In this document: piece after piece, positions 16,311 to 24,962 of the stretch
Position numbering within the stretch: the first letter of the stretch is position 1
How the letters are laid out: each line of letters begins with the position of its first letter
Origin: Lachnospiraceae bacterium
Lineage (GTDB): Bacteria; Bacillota; Clostridia; Lachnospirales; Lachnospiraceae
Reading direction: 5' to 3'
Assembly: GCA_014804695.1 (NCBI GenBank)
Contig: JAAUZJ010000001.1
Location: 118,193-182,192, forward strand
DNA: 64,000 nt
Position numbers and translations under genes: made by a program
The notes under the pieces: model-generated
What the model was told of the DNA's origin: nothing
Databases searched by the model: none
The model's input: the letters and a program-made list of their open reading frames with translations, nothing else

Positions 16311-18107
16311 TTATGCTTCATTTACTCTGATCACCTTATTCTTTTTCTCATACTGTTTCGGAATCACAAATTCCCACTCCGTATTTCCCTCTGCATCCTC
16401 CTTCAGTTTTGTAAATCCCTGCAGTTTATAAAACTCTTTTACCATACCGTTTTTTGCTGTCGGATAGTAATAGCCTATCAGACGCTCAATCCCTTTGTCT
16501 GCACATTTTCTTACCAGCTCATCCATCATGGCAAATTCCATGTCCCTTTTTAAAACGCGGCAGCTCATAAGCCATAAATCGATATGAAATAACACCTGTT
16601 CTTTATTATCAACATGTCCAAAGACAACAGAGACTACACCGTTATCACCAAATTTATCGCTTAACTTTCCATATAATGTAATATAATCGGTATTACTTGC
16701 AAAGCTTTCTATATCAGCCTGACTACAGCGTTTAGTTGTCAGGTTGAACTGGTTGCTCTTATTTGTCAACTGGGCAATACGAGCCATATACATAGGTGTA
16801 AACGCCTGAATTTCCGCATCCATGTCTAACGAACGCAGATAATCGGAATAGTCCGTATAACTTGCTTCCTGTTTTTTACGCTCTACATTTGCCTTATACA
16901 TATCGTTTCGTGCCAAATCGTCATCCGAGATGCTTGTCACTTCAAAATATCCGGCTCTGTCAAGCGTCGTTATAAACTTTACAACGTCTTCTACTTCAGG
17001 CACCCGTACACCCGCCACCTGTGATTCAACAATATGACGTTCTGCGGGATTATCGTCCACAAACACCAAACTGTCTGTACCAATATTCAGTTCTTTGGCA
17101 ATTTCCATGATATTTTGGTCTTTGTTTGACCAGTTTGCTTTGATAACAAGAAAATCTTCCGGTTTAAGCACACTGTCCGGGCGATTCAGACCTGATAGTG
17201 CATTCTCCTCATCATTTTTAGAATTGATCGTCAACAAAACGCCCAAATCCTTGTGCGCTTTAACATATTCCTGAAATTCACTGTATAACTGTCCCAAGGA
17301 AGTTTCCTGACCAATTTCGATATTGTCTGCTCCGTCGTCGCCCACAACGCCGCCCCACAAAGTATTATCCAAATCCAGAACAAGCGCTTTTTGATTTTTT
17401 CCATAAACAGACTTTATAATATTCACCGTATTATATGCTAACTCCGGTATCGCCTGAATGGCGCAGGCATATTTGTACATATGCCAGTAGAATGGATCCG
17501 CCCACTTCTGAAGTCCGTAGCAGGATGCCATATAATTAATGTCATTTATAAAGAAGTTTTTGTGTTTCTGTGCGTACTTCGCAAATTTTTCATTCAATCT
17601 GTTGGTAAAATTAAGCCTTCCATGAACATCCGAAAAATCCGAATTTCCCATAAGGCGATAAAACGGCTGTTCGAAATTGTTCTGAATGACCGGACACTGG
17701 TAAGAATCTGCAATTTTAGTCCACATCTGTTCAAAAGGTGCATAAACTTCTTCAAGAAGTTCCTCTACACGTTCTTTAGAATCCCTTACCGTCGGAAAAT
17801 CCTTAATATTTCTTGAGCTTGTATGAATAAAAATAATATCAGGTTTAAATTCAGTAAGCTCCGGATTATCGAACATAACATCCTGCCAGTATTGGTTATA
17901 TTCCGATTCATAAAATTCGGGCGCTATTCCTATATTCAACAAAAACAGCTCCATCATTTCTTTTAAATCATGAGTCGTGGAGCCGCCTAAAACCGCTATG
18001 CGCTTGGAAATACGATTTGTATTCTCATCGTTTATCAAGCTTTTTTTAATAGACTTTCTCTTTTTTAAAATGTATTCCGAATTAAATGGATATTCTAACT
18101 CTTTCAA
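16311..18107 (-). CDS. FkbH-like HAD/acetyltransferase-domain protein
   Basis: A 598-residue protein of the FkbH type. The HAD core carries the motif LVLDLDNTLWGGVVGDDG (about 242-260) and later LVFVDDNPAERHIVE; the C-terminal third resembles a GNAT acyltransferase domain. FkbH proteins load 3-carbon glyceryl units onto carrier proteins in polyketide pathways, and stand-alone relatives occur in surface glycan or secondary metabolite loci. No carrier protein or synthase gene is seen nearby, so the substrate is unknown. The N-terminal ~230 residues include GGSTTHDLKEMM, possibly an SGNH-like fold. The start is a TTG with AGGAGG six bases upstream. It sits alone between comM and pilT, with gaps on both sides. 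Confidence 0.82.
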   Translation of the reverse strand: MKELEYPFNSEYILKKRKSIKKSLINDENTNRISKRIAVLGGSTTHDLKEMMELFLLNIGIAPEFYESEYNQYWQDVMFDNPELTEFKPDIIFIHTSSRNIKDFPTVRDSKERVEELLEEVYAPFEQMWTKIADSYQCPVIQNNFEQPFYRLMGNSDFSDVHGRLNFTNRLNEKFAKYAQKHKNFFINDINYMASCYGLQKWADPFYWHMYKYACAIQAIPELAYNTVNIIKSVYGKNQKALVLDLDNTLWGGVVGDDGADNIEIGQETSLGQLYSEFQEYVKAHKDLGVLLTINSKNDEENALSGLNRPDSVLKPEDFLVIKANWSNKDQNIMEIAKELNIGTDSLVFVDDNPAERHIVESQVAGVRVPEVEDVVKFITTLDRAGYFEVTSISDDDLARNDMYKANVERKKQEASYTDYSDYLRSLDMDAEIQAFTPMYMARIAQLTNKSNQFNLTTKRCSQADIESFASNTDYITLYGKLSDKFGDNGVVSVVFGHVDNKEQVLFHIDLWLMSCRVLKRDMEFAMMDELVRKCADKGIERLIGYYYPTAKNGMVKEFYKLQGFTKLKEDAEGNTEWEFVIPKQYEKKNKVIRVNEA

Positions 18108-18149
18108 ATGCAGCCTCCTGTTTTGCAGCCTTCTTCTTTTTATCTATAA

Positions 18150-18181
18150 AATAAGGTTATGTAAATTTACATAACCTTATT
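18150..18181 (-). terminator. palindromic terminator overlapping the pilT 3' end
   Basis: A perfect 32-base palindrome (16-bp arms) whose 5' arm on the minus strand encodes the last codons of pilT (Asn-Lys-Val-Met-stop). The second arm is followed by TTTTATAG. The stem is AT-rich, so it may be a weak terminator or a 3'-end protecting hairpin. Confidence 0.55.
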
Positions 18182-19228
18182 CTGCATACCATCAGGGTCA
18201 ACTGCAAACTGAATTGCCATCTCCCTGTCAATTTTTCCTTCATAAAAGAGCTGCGTAATGCTCTCGTCCATTGTAACCATGCCCATCTTACGGTTGGTCT
18301 GCATGACGGAAACAAGCTGGTGGGACTTACCTTCACGAATCAGGTTTCTAACCGCATGGTTTGCATGCATGACCTCAAAAGCTGCAACACGTCCCTGTCC
18401 ATCCATCGTCGGGATAAGCTGCTGGGAAATAACCGCCTCCAAAACATTGGCAAACTGTACGCGTATCTGCTGCTGCTGATGTGGCGGGAAAACGTCTATA
18501 ACACGGTCTACGGTGCTTGCTGCGCCAATTGTATGCAATGTGGAAAGTACAAGGTGGCCAGTTTCAGCTGCGGTGATCGCAACGCTGATCGTCTCAAAAT
18601 CACGCATCTCTCCAACCAGTATTACATCCGGATCTTCACGAAGTGCAGCTCTCAGCGCATTAGCGTAGCTTTGGGAATCCAGACCGATTTCACGCTGGTT
18701 AACCATTGCCATCTTATGCTGGTGAAGATACTCGATCGGGTCTTCCAGCGTAATTACATGCGCATCCCTGTTATTATTGATCTTATCAATAATTGCGGCA
18801 AGCGTTGTTGATTTACCGCTTCCCGTAGGTCCTGTAACAAGAATAAGTCCTCTTTTTCTTTCATATAAATTTATAACGGATGAAGGAACGCCAAGGACCT
18901 CAGGTGAAGGCACCACAGTACCAACAAGACGCAGTGCCATCGCCGCCGAGCCTCTCTGTTTATATGCATTGACACGGTAACGGCCAAGTTCCGGAATAGA
19001 GAAAGACATATCGAACTCACCGCGTTCTTCGAATTTCTCACGCTGGGATTCATTCATAATTCCAAGCGTTATTTCCATTGTATCCGCCGGCATCATTTTA
19101 GGATAATCCATTGTGATAAGTTTACCGTTCACACGCATTTTAGGTGGTACACCTACCGTAATATGTACATCTGATGCACCGGCATCATTGGCAGTCTTCA
19201 TAATTTCCTCTATAGTCGGCATTCCCAT
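18167..19228 (-). CDS. pilT: type IV pilus retraction ATPase PilT
   Basis: A 353-residue secretion ATPase of the PilT class that depolymerises pili and drives twitching. It has Walker A GPTGSGKSTTLAAI (about 131-144), the Asp box ITLEDPIEYLH, Walker B DPDVILVGEMRD and the His box TGHLVLSTLHT; the family-typical AIRNLIRE motif appears as AVRNLIRE near residue 300. Length matches PilT rather than the longer PilB. It is 42 bases after a degenerate HD-GYP gene and separated by about 5 kb from the main pilus cluster. A GAGG site precedes the ATG. Confidence 0.95.
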   Translation of the reverse strand: MGMPTIEEIMKTANDAGASDVHITVGVPPKMRVNGKLITMDYPKMMPADTMEITLGIMNESQREKFEERGEFDMSFSIPELGRYRVNAYKQRGSAAMALRLVGTVVPSPEVLGVPSSVINLYERKRGLILVTGPTGSGKSTTLAAIIDKINNNRDAHVITLEDPIEYLHQHKMAMVNQREIGLDSQSYANALRAALREDPDVILVGEMRDFETISVAITAAETGHLVLSTLHTIGAASTVDRVIDVFPPHQQQQIRVQFANVLEAVISQQLIPTMDGQGRVAAFEVMHANHAVRNLIREGKSHQLVSVMQTNRKMGMVTMDESITQLFYEGKIDREMAIQFAVDPDGMQNKVM

Positions 19229-19270
19229 TTTAATATCCTCGTTCTTCCTGTATTTATAAATTCCAGCAGT

Positions 19271-20437
19271 TTAAACAATTCCTATATCATTCTGGGATTC
19301 TTGCATATCCTGCTGTATTTTATTCTCGTCTGCGTCCTCAACCTTTATTCCATGCTTCTCCAAAAATTTTCTATTAACTACATGACGATTATCCATCGTT
19401 TTCATTATGTCGGTAATTTCAAGCAGCCCGTCATACTCTTTGCTTGATAAATCTATAAGTTTGTTATCATCAAAAGTCAAAATCATCGGTTGTAAGATGT
19501 TATACGGATTCTCATTAAGTACCAGCCCCTTTGCACCGGTGTTAAGTTCAACGCTGACGCCCGGGAACAGAATCTTTATCGACTTACATAAGGCTCTGAC
19601 AACTTCTTCATCAAATGCATTCGCATTCTCCATCAGATATTTAAGTGCGGCAACCTCGGAAGAGGGTGCTTTATCAATCTGCATTGCTGTCATAGTGTCA
19701 AAAGTCTCCGCAACAGACAATATCTTAGCCCCTATAACCATCTTGGAATTATCGGGTTCAATACCTTTTTCCAAATCCTCAAGATTCTTCTGCGCCTGCA
19801 TACAGATACGCTTGATAGAAGGAGTTGTGGCAAACACCTGTTCCAATCTCCCGATTCCCGCTATTTCCATACTGCGAATCTGCTCTTTCTCCATATCCGT
19901 CTTGTTATCATTAAACATAATTTCCTTTGAAACTGCAAGTTTACCGATATCATGCACAAGAGCCGCTGTTACCGTATTAAGCTGATCGCCAACATTCACG
20001 TTCATTGTATGGGATATCAATGCACACAAAATAGCAACATTGAGGGAATGTTTGTATGTATAATCCTCCCGGCTGCGCAGATTCTGCATAAAATAAATTT
20101 TTCTATCAAGATGGCCGTAATTTTTAATTATATTGGCCGTAATCGTCTGCATCTTAGCGGGCTTTGAATTCTGTAAAATGTAATCCAGTTCTTCTTTGAT
20201 CGCAAATACGTACATTGTCTGAAAACGTTCAAAATAAATGTCGTCCTGCGTCATAGGCGGGGCCGGTTCTGCCGGTTCGAGCACAAAAATACCAATCAAG
20301 CCGAAATTCTTGATACTGTTAATGCCCTGAAATGTAAGTTTGGAATCCCTCTCATACAGCAGAACACCGTTTTTATTATAAACAGGCCGCGCCAGCCTCA
20401 TTCCTGTCTTTAAATCATCTGTTTTTACAAAGATCAT
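19271..20437 (-). CDS. degenerate HD-GYP domain protein
   Basis: A 388-residue protein. Residues 1-90 form a small domain starting MIFVKTDDLKTGMRLARPVY, the PilZ-like N-terminal module often seen in HD-GYP proteins (DUF3391-like). The HD domain follows with HSLNVAILCALISH and VHDIGKLAV, so the metal-binding His and His-Asp are present, and KILSVAETFDTMTA matches the later part of the fold. The diagnostic HHE and GYP motifs are not seen; the region reads RICMQAQKNLEDLEKG instead. Normal HD-GYP proteins hydrolyse cyclic di-GMP; this one may bind it or be inactive. The longest frame starts at 20518 inside sigK, but the ATG at 20437 has AAGGAG at good spacing. It lies between sigK and pilT. Confidence 0.8.
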   Translation of the reverse strand: MIFVKTDDLKTGMRLARPVYNKNGVLLYERDSKLTFQGINSIKNFGLIGIFVLEPAEPAPPMTQDDIYFERFQTMYVFAIKEELDYILQNSKPAKMQTITANIIKNYGHLDRKIYFMQNLRSREDYTYKHSLNVAILCALISHTMNVNVGDQLNTVTAALVHDIGKLAVSKEIMFNDNKTDMEKEQIRSMEIAGIGRLEQVFATTPSIKRICMQAQKNLEDLEKGIEPDNSKMVIGAKILSVAETFDTMTAMQIDKAPSSEVAALKYLMENANAFDEEVVRALCKSIKILFPGVSVELNTGAKGLVLNENPYNILQPMILTFDDNKLIDLSSKEYDGLLEITDIMKTMDNRHVVNRKFLEKHGIKVEDADENKIQQDMQESQNDIGIV

Positions 20438-20462
20438 AGGAATCCTCTCCTTGTATATCCGC

Positions 20463-21092
20463 CTAATCGAAGCCTTCACGCAGTTTTTCCAAAGCCTTTT
20501 TTTCGATTCTGGAAACATAACTCCTTGAAATACCCAGATTTTTACCTATTTCACGCTGCGTAATCTCTTTGTCATCTGCAAGACCGTAACGCAGGGTAAG
20601 TATTTCCTTCTCGCGCTCGTTTAGCTTTTCGTTCAGCAGTCCTGATAATCGTTTTAAATGTTCTTTTACTTCCATCTGCTCTATGACATCGGTCTGTTCC
20701 TGTTCAATGATATCAAGCAGATTTATTTCGTTGCCTTCTCTATCTGTTCCTATAGGTTCGTAAAGCGATACCTCTCTGGATGTTTTCTTTTTGGCCCGTA
20801 GAAGCATCAAAAGTTCGTTGTCGATACATCTTGAGGCATATGTGCTGAGCTTACCTTTTCCTGCATCAAAAGAATCTATTGCCTTAATGAGGCCGATTGT
20901 CCCGGTGGAAATCAAATCTTCCATGTCCTCATCAACATTCTGATACTTCTTCGCAATATGTGCTACCAGACGAAGGTTATGCTCAACCAATATCTCTTTA
21001 GCCCTACGCCTTTGCCTGATGTCTCCCGCTTTAAGCTGTCGAAGGTATTCGGCTTCTTCTTTAGCTGTAAGCGGCTGCTTAAATGTTTTCAA
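20463..21092 (-). CDS. sigK: RNA polymerase sigma factor, SigK-type sporulation factor
   Basis: A 209-residue sigma-70 family factor. Region 2 contains AKEILVEHNLRLVAHIAKKY and EDLISTGTIGLIKAIDSF; region 4 contains EREKEILTLRYGL and GISRSYVSRIEKKAL. The segment EPIGTDREGNEINLLDII closely matches the late mother-cell factor sigma-K as I remember it from Bacillus. Bacillus makes a pro-protein with ~20 extra residues; here the frame begins close to the mature start, with a TTG at 21092 preceded only by a GGGGG stretch, and a stop codon lies 11 codons upstream, so there is no room for a long pro-sequence. The gene is intact, not split by a skin-like element. Tight spacing to the HD-GYP and pilT genes implies cotranscription. 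Confidence 0.85.
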   Translation of the reverse strand: MKTFKQPLTAKEEAEYLRQLKAGDIRQRRRAKEILVEHNLRLVAHIAKKYQNVDEDMEDLISTGTIGLIKAIDSFDAGKGKLSTYASRCIDNELLMLLRAKKKTSREVSLYEPIGTDREGNEINLLDIIEQEQTDVIEQMEVKEHLKRLSGLLNEKLNEREKEILTLRYGLADDKEITQREIGKNLGISRSYVSRIEKKALEKLREGFD

Positions 21093-21245
21093 AAGAAGCC
21101 CCCAAAGTTCATTTACTTTATTCTATGACTTCGGGACAGTTCAAGTGCCTTTCCACACAAAAATAAAGCATGGCTATTTTACTTTGTTAAGATTATTATA
21201 ATCATTTATTGTATAAAATTCAATACAATATTACGTTATTTAAAA

Positions 21246-21269
21246 GGGTGAAAAATTTATTTTTCACTC
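21246..21269 (-). repeat. short GTGAAAA palindrome, copy 1
   Basis: GTGAAAAAT and ATTTTTCAC face each other around two bases, just after the stop codon of the gene at 21269. The same motif occurs at 38500 and 42708. On the minus strand CCCTTTT follows, so it may act as a terminator. Confidence 0.55.
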
Positions 21270-21526
21270 TATATCCAGGTTGGTTTTTGATCCTTGTGTG
21301 TAAAATTCTTCATCTGTCCTTTAAGGGATGACAGCCTTTCCTCATAATAATCCTTTGATTTTTCCTTTATTCCCCCGGTTTCTTCCAGTCTTCTAAGTTC
21401 CGTTTCAAAATCATTAAGTCCGGATTGCGCGGCGTCTTTATAATTATTGGAAACATTCATTTCAATGCTCTGAAGCATCGCGTCCAACTGTTTGTTTTTT
21501 CGGAATTCCTTAAAAAAATGAAACAT
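21269..21526 (-). CDS. small conserved-looking protein of unknown function
   Basis: An 85-residue protein, rich in Lys and Glu and predicted mostly helical (for example LDAMLQSIEMNVSNNY and YEERLSSLKGQMK). It has no membrane segment and no cysteine. I do not recognise a family. Base composition and codon use match the neighbours, and the start codon has a ribosome-binding-like AAAGAGAACAAG sequence nearby. It lies between hemW and sigK, where Bacillus has the hrcA-dnaK genes. A structural or sporulation role is possible but unsupported. Confidence 0.6.
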   Translation of the reverse strand: MFHFFKEFRKNKQLDAMLQSIEMNVSNNYKDAAQSGLNDFETELRRLEETGGIKEKSKDYYEERLSSLKGQMKNFTHKDQKPTWI

Positions 21527-21676
21527 GGCTTGTTCTCTTTCATAAGTTTATTAATAAGTTATTGTGATATTGTATTATTACTATATTAATTTTACCATAA
21601 AGAACATTTTTCTCAACTTAAACTTTGTGACTTAAATATAATTATAATTATTATAATATCCAAAAAGGACGGCGTA

Positions 21677-22795
21677 TCAAAACAAAAACTGCGCCATTAC
21701 ATAGTTGCTTATATCGATTCCATATGGTGTTAGGCGAATCGAATCATCAACTATTATAAGTCCATCCTTATGCAATTTTTCGATTATGTTTCCATAAACA
21801 TCTTCAATGGGAACCCTGAATTTTTTCCTAAAGTCAGATTTTTTTACGCCTTTTATCAGGCGAAGGCCAAGAAACATGAATTCTTCCATCTGCTCTTCTT
21901 TAGTCAGATTGTGTACATCCTGACGCATAAACGTACTATATTCATCAATATTTCGCGTATTATTCCACCGTACTTCCCCAACCATAGAGGCTGCACCCAG
22001 CCCAAAGCCTGCATAATCCCCTCTCTGCCAATAGACCTTATTATGTATACACTCGTATCCGTCCCTTGCATAATTGGAAATCTCATATCGGTGATATCCA
22101 TGCTCAGCAAGCACGCTCTGCGTCATTTCATAGAGAAGCCTGTCCTCTTCCTCTGTCGGAAGCTTAAGCTTATCACGGTTTTCATAAAACCAGGTCCCCT
22201 CTTCAAGAATAAGGCTGTACGCCGAAATATGCTCAGGCTCATATTCAAGTACTTTCTTAAGGGTATCACAATAAGATTCAGCCGTCTGCCCCGGAATCGC
22301 CGACATCAGATCAACATTAATGTTCTTAAACCCCAATCTCCTTGCCATCTCATAAGTAGTACAAAAATCCCCATAATCATGAATCCTGCCAAGCACCCTA
22401 AGCTGCTCATCATCCGCCGTCTGCAACCCAATACTAAGCCGGTTAATCCCCGCCCGCAGATACGAATTCAGCTTATCTTCCGTAACCGTGCCCGGATTAA
22501 CCTCTATAGTAATCTCAGCTTCATCCTCAACCTGAAAACAATTCTTAAGTTTACATAACGCTTTTTCTATTACACTTCCATCCAATATAGACGGAGTACC
22601 CCCGCCGATAAATATTGAAATAACCTTGTGGGAATTATAAAAAGAAGACTGATTTTCTATTTCAGACAACAAAAGCTCAATATAAGACTCTTTCTCAACC
22701 TCAGATGCAGGATATGATAAAAAGTCACAGTATAGGCATTTTCTTACGCAGAAAGGGATGTGGATGTAGATACTTAAGGGTTTTAAGGTTTGCAT
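21677..22795 (-). CDS. hemW: heme chaperone HemW (radical SAM)
   Basis: A 372-residue radical SAM protein related to oxygen-independent coproporphyrinogen III oxidase. IYIHIPFCVRKCLYCDF carries the CxxxCxxC cluster motif near the N-terminus; SIFIGGGTPSIL and LSIGLQTADDEQL are family signatures, and the C-terminal HemN-C domain is present. HemW binds heme and hands it to respiratory enzymes; it lacks the extra N-terminal region of true HemN. The longest frame begins at 22864, but the ATG at 22795 has GGAGG seven bases upstream. The order gpr-spoIIP-lepA-hemW is conserved in Firmicutes. Confidence 0.92.
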   Translation of the reverse strand: MQTLKPLSIYIHIPFCVRKCLYCDFLSYPASEVEKESYIELLLSEIENQSSFYNSHKVISIFIGGGTPSILDGSVIEKALCKLKNCFQVEDEAEITIEVNPGTVTEDKLNSYLRAGINRLSIGLQTADDEQLRVLGRIHDYGDFCTTYEMARRLGFKNINVDLMSAIPGQTAESYCDTLKKVLEYEPEHISAYSLILEEGTWFYENRDKLKLPTEEEDRLLYEMTQSVLAEHGYHRYEISNYARDGYECIHNKVYWQRGDYAGFGLGAASMVGEVRWNNTRNIDEYSTFMRQDVHNLTKEEQMEEFMFLGLRLIKGVKKSDFRKKFRVPIEDVYGNIIEKLHKDGLIIVDDSIRLTPYGIDISNYVMAQFLF

Positions 22796-22884
22796 GTTCA
22801 GACCTCCGCGAAAATGTGTATGGACAATCATAATATTTGTATACAAGCCCAGTTGTGTTGACACAATTAAAAAGTGAGAAATAA

Positions 22885-23048
22885 GGATGTGGGCGCAGGA
22901 TGGGGTGTACAGATATTAATATTCAAGGCCCTATGCAGGCGCCGGTACTTAGCGAGGTATTTTCGAGCTTAGTACCGTTGCGCCGAAGTCGGAGCGCAAG
23001 CGCGCCTTGAATATTAATATCTGTACACCCCATCCTGCACCCACATCC
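22885..23048. repeat. 164-nt hairpin element between lepA and hemW
   Basis: Two 45-base arms (22885-22929 and 23004-23048) are complementary at 44 of 45 positions. The 74-base centre contains further stems: GGTACTTAGC / GCTTAGTACC with one mismatch, and GGCGC / GCGCC. The element fills most of the 263-base gap between lepA and hemW. It resembles intergenic repeats I recall from Lachnospiraceae genomes, but only one copy is in this window. Confidence 0.85.
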
Positions 23049-23058
23049 GGCCCCCATT

Positions 23059-24873
23059 CTAATCGTCATCCAACTTCAGCACACTCATAAACGCACTCTG
23101 CGGAATCTCCACACTTCCCACCTGCCGCATCCTCTTCTTACCTTCTTTTTGCTTCTCCAGCAGCTTCTTCTTACGCGTAATATCGCCGCCGTAGCACTTG
23201 GCAAGAACGTCTTTTCGCATTGCCTTAACGGTCTCTCTTGCTATTATTTTGCCGCCTACTGCTGCCTGAATCGGGATTTCAAAGAGGTGTCTTGGAATCT
23301 CGCCTTTGAGTTTCTCACACATCCTTCGGCCTCTTTCGTATGCGCTGTCGGCATGGACTATAAACGAAAGAGCGTCAACTTCTTCATGATTGATCAATAT
23401 ATCCAATTTGACTAACTTGGATTCTTCGTACCCTTTCATCTCATAATCAAAGGATGCATAACCCCTTGAGCGCGATTTTAACGCATCAAAAAAATCATAA
23501 ATGATTTCGTTTAATGGGAGGTCATATTTTAACAAAGCTCTGGTAGCTTCAATGTATTCGGTGCTTACGTAACGTCCGCGTCTTTCCTGGCAAAGCTGCA
23601 TAATAGGTCCGATAAATTCCGTAGTTACCATTATTTCCGCACTAACCACCGGCTCTTCCATGTAATCTATCTCTGAAGGATCTGGCAGGTTTGAAGGATT
23701 GGTCAACTCAATCATATCGCCGTTTGTCTTATGCACGCGGTAGATAACTCCCGGCGCCGTTGTTACCAAATCTAAATTGTATTCTCTCTCCAAGCGTTCC
23801 TGTATGATCTCCAAATGCAAAAGACCTAAAAATCCGCAGCGGAAACCAAAACCAAGGGCTATAGAAGTCTCAGGCTCATAATTTAAAGAAGCATCATTTA
23901 ATTTAAGCTTCTCAAGTGCATCGCGTAGGTCCGGATATTTGGCGCCGTCCGCCGGATACATTCCACAATAAACCATTGAATTGACTTTTTTATAGCCTGG
24001 AAGCGGCTCGCTGCAAGGACGCGCCACATCGGTTATGGTATCGCCAACGGCGGTATCTTTAACATTTTTAATAGACGCAGTCAGATAGCCTACCATGCCG
24101 GCAGACAGCTCCTCGCAGGGAATGAACTGCCCTGCCCCGAAATATCCGACTTCAACAACCTCTGCTTCCGCTCCTGTTGCCATCATCCTGATCTTAGTGC
24201 CTTTTTTCACAGTGCCTTCCATAATACGGCAAAATACTATAACGCCTTTGTAGGAATCGTAGACAGAGTCAAAAATCAATGCCTGAAGGGGGTTGTCCGA
24301 ACTTCCTGACGGGGCAGGAATTTTTTCCACAATGGCTTCAAGCACTTCTTCAATGCCTATTCCGTTCTTGGCGGAAATAAGCGGGGCGTCCTGTGCCTCT
24401 ATTCCTATTACGTCTTCTATTTCATTTTTTACACGCTCAGGTTCCGCACTTGGCAGATCTATCTTATTGATCACCGGAAAAACGTCAAGGTCATGATCCA
24501 GTGCCAGATAGACGTTAGCCAACGTCTGGGCCTCAATTCCCTGAGCCGCATCTACAACGAGAATCGCTCCGTCACACGCAGCCAGGCTTCTGCTGACCTC
24601 ATAATTAAAATCCACGTGTCCGGGAGTATCTATCAAATTAAAAATATACTCTTGTCCATCTTTGGCCTTATATATGATACGCACTGTCTGCGCCTTGATG
24701 GTAATTCCTCTTTCGCGCTCAAGTTCCATGTTGTCAAGCACCTGTGCCTGCATTTCACGGCTTGTTAAAAGGCCGGTTTTTTCTATAATGCGATCTGCCA
24801 ACGTTGACTTGCCATGATCTATATGCGCTACTATACAAAAATTCCTGATCCTGCTTTTATCTATAACTTCCAT
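23059..24873 (-). CDS. lepA: elongation factor 4 (LepA)
   Basis: A 604-residue translation GTPase that acts on stalled or mistranslocated ribosomes. G1 is [15 protein letters not shown]2 includes [14 protein letters not shown]3 DTPGHVDF, and G4 [10 protein letters not shown]; the LepA-specific C-terminal domain contains [18 protein letters not shown]. Length is normal. A TTG-initiated frame begins at 24891, but the ATG at 24873 has an AAAGG site ten bases upstream. It follows spoIIP on the same strand. Confidence 0.97.
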   Translation of the reverse strand: MEVIDKSRIRNFCIVAHIDHGKSTLADRIIEKTGLLTSREMQAQVLDNMELERERGITIKAQTVRIIYKAKDGQEYIFNLIDTPGHVDFNYEVSRSLAACDGAILVVDAAQGIEAQTLANVYLALDHDLDVFPVINKIDLPSAEPERVKNEIEDVIGIEAQDAPLISAKNGIGIEEVLEAIVEKIPAPSGSSDNPLQALIFDSVYDSYKGVIVFCRIMEGTVKKGTKIRMMATGAEAEVVEVGYFGAGQFIPCEELSAGMVGYLTASIKNVKDTAVGDTITDVARPCSEPLPGYKKVNSMVYCGMYPADGAKYPDLRDALEKLKLNDASLNYEPETSIALGFGFRCGFLGLLHLEIIQERLEREYNLDLVTTAPGVIYRVHKTNGDMIELTNPSNLPDPSEIDYMEEPVVSAEIMVTTEFIGPIMQLCQERRGRYVSTEYIEATRALLKYDLPLNEIIYDFFDALKSRSRGYASFDYEMKGYEESKLVKLDILINHEEVDALSFIVHADSAYERGRRMCEKLKGEIPRHLFEIPIQAAVGGKIIARETVKAMRKDVLAKCYGGDITRKKKLLEKQKEGKKRMRQVGSVEIPQSAFMSVLKLDDD

Positions 24874-24962
24874 GTTTACTTTGCCTTTCAATCATATGTT
24901 TAATTTCGCAATCATTTATGTTAGTATAGCAAATTTGCAAATCAATGTCCATTATGTAAGTT

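Noticed and set aside
21770-22558. 262-codon plus-strand open frame opposite hemW
   Set aside because: It is a shadow of the conserved hemW gene, rich in residues that arise from reverse reading; no promoter or ribosome binding site.
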